Shown piece after piece: positions 39,632-48,281 of a stretch of 64,000 nucleotides of DNA. The DNA is from Pelobacter sp. (lineage in GTDB: Bacteria; Desulfobacterota; Desulfuromonadia; Geobacterales; Pseudopelobacteraceae). A model generated the notes under the pieces. The model saw only the letters and a list, made by a program, of their open reading frames with translations, did not search any database and was not told the DNA's origin. Both the position numbers and the translations under genes were made by a program. Position 1 is the first letter of the stretch; the number at the start of each line of letters is the position of its first letter. Where the stretch lies: the NCBI GenBank assembly GCA_030824515.1, contig JAVBXN010000052.1, forward strand, positions 23,499-87,498, in the 5' to 3' direction.

Positions 39632-41320
39632 ATGCAACGTGTACTGATAGTCGACGATATAGCCGAAAATCTGTATTTCCTTGAGGTGCTCCTCAAGGGA
39701 AACGGGTTTGAGGTGCAATCAGCCATCAATGGCGCCGAAGCGCTTCAACTGGCCCGGGAGACCCCGCCCGACCTGATACTTTCAGACATCCTGATGCCGG
39801 TAATGGACGGCTATGCCCTCTGCCGGGAGTGGCGGGGAGACGAACGCCTGAAACAGATACCTTTCATATTCTATACCGCCACCTTTACCGAGAAAAAAGA
39901 CGAGGAACTGGCCCTGAGCCTGGGGGCTGACCGCTTTGTCATCAAGCCCCAGGAGCCGGATACCCTGATGGACATCATCCGTTCTGTTCTTGCCGCTACC
40001 CGCACCGGAGACGCGGACCTCTGCTTCGCCCCCCCTGGTAACGGGGGAGAACTTCTAAGGGAGTATAACGAGGCTCTGTTCCGCAAGCTGGAAAAGAAGA
40101 TGGCCGATCTGGAACGCACCAACAGGGAACTTGAACTTAACATCGCCGAGCAGAAACGTCTGGAGGAGCAGCTGCGGCAGGTGCAGAAAATGGAGGCGAT
40201 CGGACGCTTTTCGGCCGGTATCGCCCATGATTTCAACAACCTGCTGACCGTGATCATCGGCTTCGGCACCGTTATGCAGATGAAAATGTCCGGAGATGAT
40301 CCGCAACGGGACAAAATCGACAATATCCTTGCCGCTGCCGACAGGGCCGCGAATCTGACCCGCTGCCTCTTGACCTTCAGCAGAAAGCAGGAGATGCATC
40401 TGCGAGCGATCAATCTCAACGACTGCATCAGGCATGTGGATATTTTTCTCCGCAGAATCATAGGAGAAGACATCAAGCTTTCAATCTCCCTCAAACAAGA
40501 GAATCTCCAGGTATTTGCCGATTGCGGACACATTGAGCAGGTACTCATGAACCTGGCCACAAATGCACGGGATGCCATGCCGGATGGCGGTATTCTCACA
40601 ATCGATACCGACCAGATCGAAATTGATCAGGCATTTATTCAGATGCACGGCTATGGCACGCCGGGGCGCCATGCAATCATCACGGTAGCTGACAACGGCA
40701 TCGGCATGGATGAAGCCACCCGGCAGCAGATCTTCGAACCGTTTTTTACCACCAAGGAATCCGGCCGCGGCACGGGATTGGGACTCTCGATCATCTACGG
40801 GATAGTAAGTCAGCATAAAGGTCACATCAGCGTCTACAGCGAGCCGCAACAAGGCACTACCTTCAGAATATTGCTGCCGCTAATGGAAGAGAAGGCATCA
40901 CCTAACGCGTCAAAAATTTGCCATGAACCGCTGCCGGGAGGAAACGAAACCATTCTGATCGTGGATGACGAAGCCGCCATCAGGCAATATCTCGAGATGT
41001 TTCTTACCAGCCTGGGTTATTCTGTACTGTTTGCCAGAGATGGGCAGGAGGCAATCGACATCTTCTCCGATCATGAACATGACGTGAGCCTGGTGCTGAT
41101 GGATATCATCATGCCCAACAAAAATGGCAGGGAAGCTGCTCGTGAAATCAATAATATCAACCCGGACACAAGAATTGTTTATACAAGCGGCTACCCGTCC
41201 GATCTTATCAGAGACAGAAACCTGCTGGAAGATGAGGCGGAACTTTTGATGAAACCGTTGATGCCCACCGAACTTGCCTTGCGATTGAGGGTTGCCTTGA
41301 ATGGTAAAAGCAGTAATTGA
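39632..41320 (+). CDS. REC-HisKA-HATPase-REC hybrid histidine kinase
   Basis: A 562-residue soluble hybrid. N-terminal receiver 1-120 (D52, [11 protein letters not shown]), coiled coil, HisKA with H199 in AGIAHDFNN, HATPase about 300-415 ([16 protein letters not shown]) and a C-terminal receiver about 440-560 (D491, [11 protein letters not shown]). It has no membrane or small-molecule sensor, so its input is phosphorylation of the first receiver or protein contact. That suits a relay between the upstream membrane kinases and the downstream HD-GYP regulators. The longer frame to 39536 overlaps the previous gene and is rejected; ATG 39632 has an AGGA site. Confidence 0.93.
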   Translation: MQRVLIVDDIAENLYFLEVLLKGNGFEVQSAINGAEALQLARETPPDLILSDILMPVMDGYALCREWRGDERLKQIPFIFYTATFTEKKDEELALSLGADRFVIKPQEPDTLMDIIRSVLAATRTGDADLCFAPPGNGGELLREYNEALFRKLEKKMADLERTNRELELNIAEQKRLEEQLRQVQKMEAIGRFSAGIAHDFNNLLTVIIGFGTVMQMKMSGDDPQRDKIDNILAAADRAANLTRCLLTFSRKQEMHLRAINLNDCIRHVDIFLRRIIGEDIKLSISLKQENLQVFADCGHIEQVLMNLATNARDAMPDGGILTIDTDQIEIDQAFIQMHGYGTPGRHAIITVADNGIGMDEATRQQIFEPFFTTKESGRGTGLGLSIIYGIVSQHKGHISVYSEPQQGTTFRILLPLMEEKASPNASKICHEPLPGGNETILIVDDEAAIRQYLEMFLTSLGYSVLFARDGQEAIDIFSDHEHDVSLVLMDIIMPNKNGREAAREINNINPDTRIVYTSGYPSDLIRDRNLLEDEAELLMKPLMPTELALRLRVALNGKSSN

Positions 41321-41343
41321 TGTGTGCCGGAGAGGATCATCTA

Positions 41344-42144
41344 ATGGAACGCACAACTGAACCCGTAAGAATTTTATGTGTTGATGACGAGCGCAATGTG
41401 CTAAGGGCTCTGGAGCGGATATTTCTTGATGACGATTATGAAATAGTAATCGCCGGTTCAGGGAATGAGGGTCTGGACAAAATGGAAGAGACGGGCCCTT
41501 TTCAGGTGGTAATCTCGGATTACCGCATGCCGGTGATGAACGGTGTCGAATTTCTCAAGGCCGTCTACGACCGCTGGCCGGAAACCGTCCGCATCGTGCT
41601 GTCCGGCTATGCCGATGCCGGAGCAATCGTAGCGGCAATCAATGAAGGGCATATATACAAATTCATCCCCAAGCCCTGGAATGACGAAGAGTTACGGGTG
41701 ACTATCCAGAACTGCCTGGAACGCTATTTTCTTTTGCAGCGAAACCGGGAACTGCTGTCCGAACTGGAAACAGCAAATCATGCCCTGGAAGAAAAGGTGC
41801 TGCAGCGCACCGAACAGCTGGAACTGCGCAACCGGGTGCTGGAATTCTCCCAGGGGATTCTCGGGACCCTGCCGGTAGGAGTTGTCGGCATAGATGATGC
41901 GGGCATGATTGCGCTATGCAATACCAAGGGGATGTCAATACTCGGTGGAATCTGTAACACAATCCTGGGTGGAGATATAAAACACAACTGTTCATCGGAA
42001 TTTTCGGCTCTGGTCAGCCGCATCCGCGAAGAGAAAATACTGGACACGACTATTCAACTGAACGATAAATCATGGCGGGTGATGGGATCTCTGGTTACCA
42101 TAAATGACTGTGAAGCCGCTGTGGCGGTTTTTCTGGAGGTTTGA
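41344..42144 (+). CDS. Response regulator with coiled coil and PAS-like C-domain
   Basis: A 266-residue protein. Receiver about 5-125 with D59 (VISDYRMPVMNG) and the KPWN motif of the RpfG-type receiver group; a long coiled coil about 135-170; then a PAS-like domain (about 175-265, LGTLPVGVVGIDDAGMIALC). No enzymatic output is visible. A TTG at 41317 overlaps the previous stop, but ATG 41344 with an upstream GGAGAGGA site is preferred. Probably an adaptor or a second sensor stage in the relay. Confidence 0.85.
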   Translation: MERTTEPVRILCVDDERNVLRALERIFLDDDYEIVIAGSGNEGLDKMEETGPFQVVISDYRMPVMNGVEFLKAVYDRWPETVRIVLSGYADAGAIVAAINEGHIYKFIPKPWNDEELRVTIQNCLERYFLLQRNRELLSELETANHALEEKVLQRTEQLELRNRVLEFSQGILGTLPVGVVGIDDAGMIALCNTKGMSILGGICNTILGGDIKHNCSSEFSALVSRIREEKILDTTIQLNDKSWRVMGSLVTINDCEAAVAVFLEV

Positions 42145-42146
42145 AC

Positions 42147-43103
42147 GTGCGAACAGTACTTTTTGTAGACGACGAGCAGCCTATCCGCAACGCACTGGAG
42201 CGCATGTATCTGGAACGGGATGACGTGCGCTGCCTGTTTGCCGCATCCGGTCAGGAAGGGCTGGAGATTTTGGAGAAGGAAGATGTATGGGTGGTAGTGT
42301 CGGACTACTTGATGCCGGGCATGCGCGGAATCGAGTTTCTTTCGAAGGTCAAAGGAAAACGCCCGGATACGGTACGAATCATGATGACCGCCTATGCCGA
42401 CCTTTCCATAGCCATAGACGCAATCAACAAAAGCGAGGCTTATCGTTTCGTCACCAAGCCCTGGAACAATCAGGATCTGATGAATGTGATCGACGAGGCG
42501 CTGATGCGTTATCAGCTGGTTCAGTCACTGGTTAGTGATGACGAGACGCTCTATCTCTCGCTGGCCCAGACTGTGGAACTTAAAGATCCATACACAAAGG
42601 GACACTGCGACCGGGTGGCTCTCTATGCAACCAGCCTGGCACGCGCCGCCGGGCTTTCGAATGACTTCATCAACGACATCAAGCACGGCAGCTGGCTTCA
42701 CGATTGCGGCAAGATAGGAGTGCCTGAGGAAGTTCTTAATTATCCGGGACGCTTGTCCGAAGAAAATCTTGAAACCGTGATGCAGCATCCCCGCTGGGGC
42801 TCGGAAGTGGCGCGCCAGGCAAGAATGTCCGAGACGGTTATCAACGTGATCCTCTATCACCACGAACGCTATGACGGCGACGGATACCCTTCCGGTCTCA
42901 AGGGTGAACAGATTCCGATAGAGGCACGGGTTGTAGCAATCGCGGACGTCTTCGACGCGCTCTACTCCGATCGTCCCTACCGCAAGGCATTTGAATTTTC
43001 ACGTGTAATCGAAATAATGGGTGAGATGACTGCAACCCATTTCGATCCGCGGCTGATGGATCTTTTTCTGCCGATATCCGAGGAGGTCCGTACCAATGGC
43101 TGA
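42147..43103 (+). CDS. Response regulator with HD-GYP domain (c-di-GMP phosphodiesterase, RpfG type)
   Basis: A 318-residue REC-HD-GYP protein. Receiver about 1-120 with D53 (VSDYLMPGMRG); HD-GYP about 140-310 with metal-binding HD (H185-D186, LHDCGKIG), HPRWG, the HHE triad and intact DGDGYP plus DVFDAL. It is predicted to hydrolyse c-di-GMP. Start taken at GTG 42147, seven bases behind GGAGG; the TTG at 42141 is too close to that site. Its stop is overlapped by the next gene. It is the only intact c-di-GMP hydrolase in the window, set against two diguanylate cyclases. Confidence 0.93.
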   Translation: MRTVLFVDDEQPIRNALERMYLERDDVRCLFAASGQEGLEILEKEDVWVVVSDYLMPGMRGIEFLSKVKGKRPDTVRIMMTAYADLSIAIDAINKSEAYRFVTKPWNNQDLMNVIDEALMRYQLVQSLVSDDETLYLSLAQTVELKDPYTKGHCDRVALYATSLARAAGLSNDFINDIKHGSWLHDCGKIGVPEEVLNYPGRLSEENLETVMQHPRWGSEVARQARMSETVINVILYHHERYDGDGYPSGLKGEQIPIEARVVAIADVFDALYSDRPYRKAFEFSRVIEIMGEMTATHFDPRLMDLFLPISEEVRTNG

Positions 43104-44400
43104 TGAACAACCCTTAACCGTGCTGTTTGTAGATGACGAGGAGAATATCCTGCGTGCGCTGAAGCGCCTGATGATGGATGAGGACTTCATTGTCGAGACC
43201 GCCACATCAGGAGAAGAAGGTCTGCAAAAGCTCCGCGGTCTTGAAAATGTCGGGCTGATCGTATCGGACCAGCGCATGCCCGGTATGAATGGAGCCGAGT
43301 TTTTGGGGCGTTCGCAGGAATTCGCTCCCTTCGCCCAGAGAATCCTGCTGACCGGTTACTCGGACGTCAATGCCACGATAGATGCAATCAATAAGGGGGG
43401 CGCCGGACGCTACATCTCGAAACCATGGGATGACCAGGAACTGGTTGACACAATCCGCACGGCTCTTGAGCTGTATGCGCAAGGAAACGAGAAGAGGCGC
43501 CTGAACGAGATCATCAGCAGCCAGAAGCAGGAGTTGGAAGAATGGAACGATAATCTGAAGAAGCGGTTACTGCAGAGCACCGCCACCATCAGGGAACAGA
43601 GCCAGGCCATAAAGAGCCTGGATGAACGATCTCCACTGAACGTTCTCAGCAAGACCTTCGACAATTTCTTCGAGATAATGGGCGATCGCAACGCGGTCCA
43701 TGCCCGGACTGTAAGCACACTGGTGACCGACGTCGCCCGCAAGATGGGCCTGGATTCCGAAACGGTTGCAACCTTCCGCCTGGCGGCGCTGTTGCACGAC
43801 GCGGGAAAGTTCGGCAGTCTGGCATCCGGACTGCACAAGCATCAGGAGGAGATGTCCGAGAGCGAAGCGATCGAATACAGAAAACATCCGCTGCGTGGTG
43901 AAGAGATGTTCAGCCAGGTTGAAGATCTGTCGGATATCCGGCCGCTGATACGCCACCACCACGAGGCGTTCGACGGCAGCGGTTTTCCCGACCGGTTGCA
44001 GGGCGACGAGATACCTCTGGGGGCGCGCCTGATAACAATTGCAGACCATATCGAAAAATCTGCCCGATCGGTTGAACATAACCGCGCCGACTACGCGCTG
44101 ATGAGCGCCCGTTTCCGTGGCGGAACCCTGCTCGACCCGCAGCTGGTCACTCGCTTTCAGGGTATCACCAGGGTTGTGTACTTTGAAGGCAAGAAATCAG
44201 GGTCGCATTTCGAGGTCGAGGTCGGTCCGCTTGAACTTACGCCGGGCATGACCATTGCCCGCGATGTGGAAAGCGGATCAGGCGTGCTGCTGATGCAGCG
44301 CGGATGCGTGCTGGATCAGGCAAGCGTGATCCTGATCCGGAGTCATTATCGCAAAAACCCGCCACCGCACGGTATTTTTGTACAGGTTGTCGAGGACTGA
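43096..44400 (+). CDS. Response regulator with variant HD-GYP domain (GFP in place of GYP)
   Basis: A 434-residue protein: receiver about 5-125 (D58, VSDQRMPGMNG), long coiled coil about 130-180, HD domain about 195-360 and a C-terminal extension of about 70 residues. The HD pair is kept (H234-D235, LLHDAGKFG) and HHH is present, but the signature reads DGSGFP instead of DGxGYP and the following DVFDAL is replaced by DHIEKS. Catalysis is uncertain: it may be a weak enzyme or a c-di-GMP sensor. Overlaps the intact HD-GYP gene by 8 bases, so the two are probably made together. Confidence 0.88.
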   Translation: MADEQPLTVLFVDDEENILRALKRLMMDEDFIVETATSGEEGLQKLRGLENVGLIVSDQRMPGMNGAEFLGRSQEFAPFAQRILLTGYSDVNATIDAINKGGAGRYISKPWDDQELVDTIRTALELYAQGNEKRRLNEIISSQKQELEEWNDNLKKRLLQSTATIREQSQAIKSLDERSPLNVLSKTFDNFFEIMGDRNAVHARTVSTLVTDVARKMGLDSETVATFRLAALLHDAGKFGSLASGLHKHQEEMSESEAIEYRKHPLRGEEMFSQVEDLSDIRPLIRHHHEAFDGSGFPDRLQGDEIPLGARLITIADHIEKSARSVEHNRADYALMSARFRGGTLLDPQLVTRFQGITRVVYFEGKKSGSHFEVEVGPLELTPGMTIARDVESGSGVLLMQRGCVLDQASVILIRSHYRKNPPPHGIFVQVVED

Positions 44401-44455
44401 GTCAAACTATCTTGCAGATCGTCAAGATTGTTGATTAAACTCGAAGGGAGGTTAT

Positions 44456-44872
44456 ATGAGCATTGAATGGAACGATACGTTTGTAGTTGGAATTGACGAA
44501 ATAGATCAGCAGCACCGTTCCATCGTGGAGCATTTCACCCGTTTTTCCCAAGCGGTTCAAGATGGCAGCGGCAGGGAAGTTCTGGCGGAGATGGCGGCTT
44601 TTCTGGCCGATTATGCTCAGTTGCATTTTGTTACCGAAGAGCGCTACATGCAGATGTATGATTATCCTCGCATTGAAGAGCAGAGACGTGAGCATGAGGA
44701 CTTCACACGTGATGCTCGCGAACTCCGGAACAGAATCGATGAAGAGGGCGCATCCAGGGAACTTGCCGTGGCTTTGACCGGCAAGATGGTGCGCTGGGTG
44801 ATTCAGCACATACGCAATCATGATCGCGATATGGCAAATTTCGTCAAGGAGCGCATGGCGGCATCCAAGTAG
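44456..44872 (+). CDS. Bacteriohemerythrin (copy 2)
   Basis: A 138-residue di-iron oxygen-binding protein with the ligand histidines: QQHRSIVEHF, YAQLHFVTEERYM, RREHEDF and IQHIRNHDRD. Behind an AGGGAGG ribosome site, 55 bp after the variant HD-GYP gene. It closes the sensory cluster. Compared with copy 1 at 21454, about half the residues match, but this copy uses GC-richer codons like its neighbours, so the two are old paralogues rather than a recent duplication. Confidence 0.95.
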   Translation: MSIEWNDTFVVGIDEIDQQHRSIVEHFTRFSQAVQDGSGREVLAEMAAFLADYAQLHFVTEERYMQMYDYPRIEEQRREHEDFTRDARELRNRIDEEGASRELAVALTGKMVRWVIQHIRNHDRDMANFVKERMAASK

Positions 44873-44982
44873 CAAACTATATTACGGGCGATTATTGTAA
44901 TCACTCAACTTCCCGTAAGCACAAGGTTTGCCACTATATTTATGCATGCCGAAATTATTTCAATGTTAAATAATATGACAAA

Positions 44983-45012
44983 AGGGCCAGCAGGTTTTAA
45001 CCTGCTGGCCCT
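44983..45012 (-). terminator. Rho-independent terminator after tRNA-Pro
   Basis: A perfect 12-bp stem (arms 44983-44994 and 45001-45012, six-base loop). On the minus strand the stem is followed by TTTTG, so it ends transcription of tRNA-Pro and perhaps of the ihfA-merR unit. It may also stop plus-strand readthrough from the hemerythrin gene. Confidence 0.85.
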
Positions 45013-45019
45013 CTATTTA

Positions 45020-45096
45020 TGGTCGGTGCGACTGGATTCGAACCAGCGACCACTAGACCCCCAGTCTAGTGCGCTACCAGGCTGCGCTACGCACCG
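45020..45096 (-). tRNA. tRNA-Pro (anticodon GGG)
   Basis: A 77-nt cloverleaf with encoded CCA on the minus strand. Acceptor CGGTGCG pairs with CGCACCG, discriminator A; anticodon stem CTAGA/TCTAG, loop CTGGGGG, anticodon GGG. It lies 6 bp after the MerR-type gene, so it may be transcribed with it. Confidence 0.96.
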
Positions 45097-45102
45097 GTAA
45101 TA

Positions 45103-45456
45103 CTAAAGCATCTTTCTCAGTTCCTGAAGACCTCGTCGTAATTCCTGTAACAGGCTGGAAACTTCGCCATCCGTGCTAGCAGGAATCTGATCTTCGGAGT
45201 TAATTAATTTCCCTTTTGGGGAAATCCTTTTTTTGACACCTTCAATAGTAAATTTCTCTTCATAGAGCAGGTGTCGGACCTGAAGAATAAGATCAACTTC
45301 CCGTTTTGAATAAAGACGTTGCCCGGTCGCACTTTTTTCAGGCTTCAGGAAGGTAAACTCGGACTCCCAGAATCTAAGAACCGAGGTTCTTACCCTGGCA
45401 GCCTCAGCGACCTCGCCGATCTTGTAATACAGCTTGTCAGGTAAGGTCGTGGCCAT
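45103..45456 (-). CDS. MerR-family transcriptional regulator
   Basis: A 117-residue DNA-binding protein. N-terminal winged helix of the MerR class (about 10-75: YYKIGEVAEAARVRTSVLR, then GQRLYSKREVD), followed by a short helical tail with no effector domain. ATG 45456 is chosen over an upstream TTG (45465). It follows ihfA by 21 bp, an arrangement known in deltaproteobacteria, where this small MerR-like protein sits with ihfA after pheT. Target unknown. Confidence 0.9.
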   Translation of the reverse strand: MATTLPDKLYYKIGEVAEAARVRTSVLRFWESEFTFLKPEKSATGQRLYSKREVDLILQVRHLLYEEKFTIEGVKKRISPKGKLINSEDQIPASTDGEVSSLLQELRRGLQELRKML

Positions 45457-45477
45457 CTGAACCAACCTGTGCTGCGA

Positions 45478-45762
45478 TTATTTTTCTTCTGTATTAATTG
45501 CGTTTTTCAGAACCTGGCTTGGCTTGAAAGTCAGGATACGGCGGGCATTGATTGTAATGGTCTCACCTGTTTGGGGGTTTCTCCCCCTACGGTCAGCCTT
45601 TTGTTTGACTACAAAATTTCCGAAACCGGCAATTTTTATCTTTTCACCGGATTCCAGGGTGTTTTTTAGGAGTCCAAAGACAGTTTCGACCATTTCAGCC
45701 GATTCTTTCTTGGAGAAACCAATCTTCTGATGAATTCTTTCTACGATGTCGGCTTTGGTCAT
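45478..45762 (-). CDS. ihfA: Integration host factor subunit alpha
   Basis: A 94-residue HU/IHF-family DNA-bending protein. N-terminus MTKADIVERIHQKIGFSK, the IKIAGFGNFVVKQK strand and the DNA-binding arm RRGRNPQTGETITI are all present; the RNPQTGE with proline at the tip is characteristic. The alpha-subunit assignment rests on the pheT-ihfA-merR order, which matches enterobacterial and Geobacter pheST-ihfA. IHF supports sigma-54 promoters such as those used by the NtrC-type regulator here. Confidence 0.94.
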   Translation of the reverse strand: MTKADIVERIHQKIGFSKKESAEMVETVFGLLKNTLESGEKIKIAGFGNFVVKQKADRRGRNPQTGETITINARRILTFKPSQVLKNAINTEEK

Positions 45763-45846
45763 GACTACCTCAAACTAAACATAGTTAATACTCTGAAACA
45801 AAAGGAAAAATTTTATACCACAGGGTTCGGCATTTCGCAACAGATT

Positions 45847-48255
45847 TTATCGCAAAGTGACCTGTAATTTATTTATCAGGCTGTCGGTTATCTTTTTGTG
45901 AATGGAATTGATCTCGTCATCCGTCAAGGTTCGCTCATAAGAACGATAGCGGATTCTGATCGCAATACTGGCGTGTCCATCAGGAATCCCCTTGCCGCGG
46001 TAAACATCAAATATCTGTATTTGCTCGATTTCCTTGGCCTTGACACCTTTAATACATTCCACGACCTTGTCGGACTGAAGACTGTCAGGCACCAGCATGG
46101 CAATATCGCGAGTGCTGTCCGGAAAACGCGATGGCGCCGTGATCGAAGTTCCTGTCTTGGAGTTTTTCAATAACTTTTCAAAATCAAGTTCAAAACAAAA
46201 GACCTGTTTTTCGATACCGAAGTTTTCCTGCACGGTGGGATGGATTTCACCAACGGAACCGATCTGGTCGCGACCGGCCATGATGCGACAGGATTTGCCC
46301 GGATGATAGTAAGGCTCGACAGAATCGGACAGCCATGAAGCCCCTTTGACACCGATGAGCTCAAGAAGCGCCTCAACGACACCTTTGGCATCATAAAAAT
46401 CAACCGACTCATTGGGACGACTCCAGCCGTCACCGTCGCGGGAACCGGTCATGGCCCCTACGATGAAGATCGGCTCAGTCGGCATGTCGTCTCCTGCAGA
46501 CGGCATATAGACACGGCGCATTTCAAACAGACTCAGATCAAGCGAGCGGAAGTTGATATTACGGGCGACCGTCTCCAGCAGACCGGGCAAAAGCGTGGTA
46601 CGCATGACCGACTGTTCATCAACCAACGGGTTCGATAAACGGATGGCATTGCGCCGCGGGTCATCCTCGCACAGCATCAGTTTTCCCGCAGACCCGGGAT
46701 CGGTAAAGCTGAAATTGATGATCTCGTTCATGCCGTGATCGACAAGTATGTTCCGAACCCGCTTTTCAAGCTGCTGGTGCCGGGAAGGACGATCCGATGT
46801 AATCCTGGCGATCGGCATGCTGGCGGGAATCCTGTCGAAACCGTTGAGCCTGGCCACCTCTTCTATCAGGTCTATCTCGCGCTCTATATCGATACGATAA
46901 CTGGGCGGCTCCACCTGTACTATACCAGCAGCACCCTCAATAATCCGGCATTCAAGACGAGTCAGGATATCAAGGATTTCTTCCCTGGCAAGGTCAACAC
47001 CGATCAGGCTGTTTGCCCGTTCCGGACGGAAAGGGATCGAGACCGGTTCGCACTTGCCCGGATAAACATCCAGCGCTCCCCTGGCCATGGTCCCGCCGGC
47101 CAACTCCACGATCAGCGCGGCGGCGCGGTCAAGCGCCCGCGCAACTCCGCCGATATCGATACCACGCTCGAAACGATGGGACGACTCGGTATGCAGGCCA
47201 AGCCGCTTGCTGGTCTTGCGGACGGCCGCCGGCTTGAAGCAGGCACTCTCCAGCAGGATACAGGTGGTTGTATTCTCGATTTCCGAATTCAGACCGCCCA
47301 TGACACCGGCCAGAGCAACCGGACGCTCGGCATCACAGATAACCAGGTCATCCGAAACAAGCGCGCGCTGTTGCCCGTCAAGGGTTATAAACGGCTCCCC
47401 CTCTCCCGCCCGACGCACAACTATCCGTTTTCCGGAAAGTCGATCGCAGTCAAAAGCATGCAGCGGCTGGCCCAACTCCATCATCACCAGATTGGTGATA
47501 TCCACGACATTGTTGATTGAGCGGATGCCGATTGCATTCAGACGTTTCACCAGCCAATCCGGTGAAGGCAATATTTTGCAACCTGAAATGAAGCGGGCAG
47601 CGTAACGGGGACAGAGATCGGCAGCTTCAACGACCACTCCGATCACTGATTCAACCGGCTCTCCGCCTTCAACCACTGCCGAGTCTGGATACCTGACCTG
47701 TAATCCGAGTTTGGCGGCTATTTCACGAGCTATACCCACGGCACTGAGACAGTCCGCACGATTTGGTGTAAGGCCGATTTCGAAGAGCGTGTCCTTCAAT
47801 CCCAACGCCGAAAACAGCGGTGTACCCAAAACCATCCCACTGCCGGGAAGGATCATGATTCCGGCGCTTTCGTCGGCCAGACCCAACTCCTTCTCCGAGC
47901 AGAGCATTCCGCAGGACTCTTCGCCGCGTATCTTCGACTTTTTGATTTTGAAGTCTCCCGGCAATACGGCGCCGATCTGGGCCAGGGCGACCATGTCGCC
48001 CTGCTTGAAGTTCTGGGCGCCACAGACGACGTCCAGCACTTCGCTGCCATTATTGACCCGGCAGAGTGACAGCTTGTCGGCATTGGGATGCTGGCGTTTT
48101 TCCTCGACCAGCGCGACCACTACATCGTCAAATCCTTCACCCAGACGATCCATAGCTTCGACCTCAAGGCCGAGCATTGTCAACAGGTCCGCAAGCTGAT
48201 CCGGAGACAGATCGAAATCAACATATTCCTTAAGCCAATTGTAGGTAACTTTCAT
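45847..48255 (-). CDS. pheT: Phenylalanine-tRNA ligase beta subunit
   Basis: Joins phenylalanine to tRNA-Phe as part of the alpha2-beta2 enzyme. 802 residues, normal bacterial length. Domains: tRNA-binding OB fold (about 40-150, HPNADKLSLCRVN and GEESCGMLCS), B3/B4 editing domain (about 210-385), B5 (about 405-475), a catalytic-like core (about 480-690) and C-terminal ferredoxin-fold anticodon-binding domain (about 710-800, FPDSTRDIAMLV). It lies 26 bp behind pheS. Confidence 0.97.
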   Translation of the reverse strand: MKVTYNWLKEYVDFDLSPDQLADLLTMLGLEVEAMDRLGEGFDDVVVALVEEKRQHPNADKLSLCRVNNGSEVLDVVCGAQNFKQGDMVALAQIGAVLPGDFKIKKSKIRGEESCGMLCSEKELGLADESAGIMILPGSGMVLGTPLFSALGLKDTLFEIGLTPNRADCLSAVGIAREIAAKLGLQVRYPDSAVVEGGEPVESVIGVVVEAADLCPRYAARFISGCKILPSPDWLVKRLNAIGIRSINNVVDITNLVMMELGQPLHAFDCDRLSGKRIVVRRAGEGEPFITLDGQQRALVSDDLVICDAERPVALAGVMGGLNSEIENTTTCILLESACFKPAAVRKTSKRLGLHTESSHRFERGIDIGGVARALDRAAALIVELAGGTMARGALDVYPGKCEPVSIPFRPERANSLIGVDLAREEILDILTRLECRIIEGAAGIVQVEPPSYRIDIEREIDLIEEVARLNGFDRIPASMPIARITSDRPSRHQQLEKRVRNILVDHGMNEIINFSFTDPGSAGKLMLCEDDPRRNAIRLSNPLVDEQSVMRTTLLPGLLETVARNINFRSLDLSLFEMRRVYMPSAGDDMPTEPIFIVGAMTGSRDGDGWSRPNESVDFYDAKGVVEALLELIGVKGASWLSDSVEPYYHPGKSCRIMAGRDQIGSVGEIHPTVQENFGIEKQVFCFELDFEKLLKNSKTGTSITAPSRFPDSTRDIAMLVPDSLQSDKVVECIKGVKAKEIEQIQIFDVYRGKGIPDGHASIAIRIRYRSYERTLTDDEINSIHKKITDSLINKLQVTLR

Positions 48256-48281
48256 ATCAGGACACCATCTGTGTTATAGGA

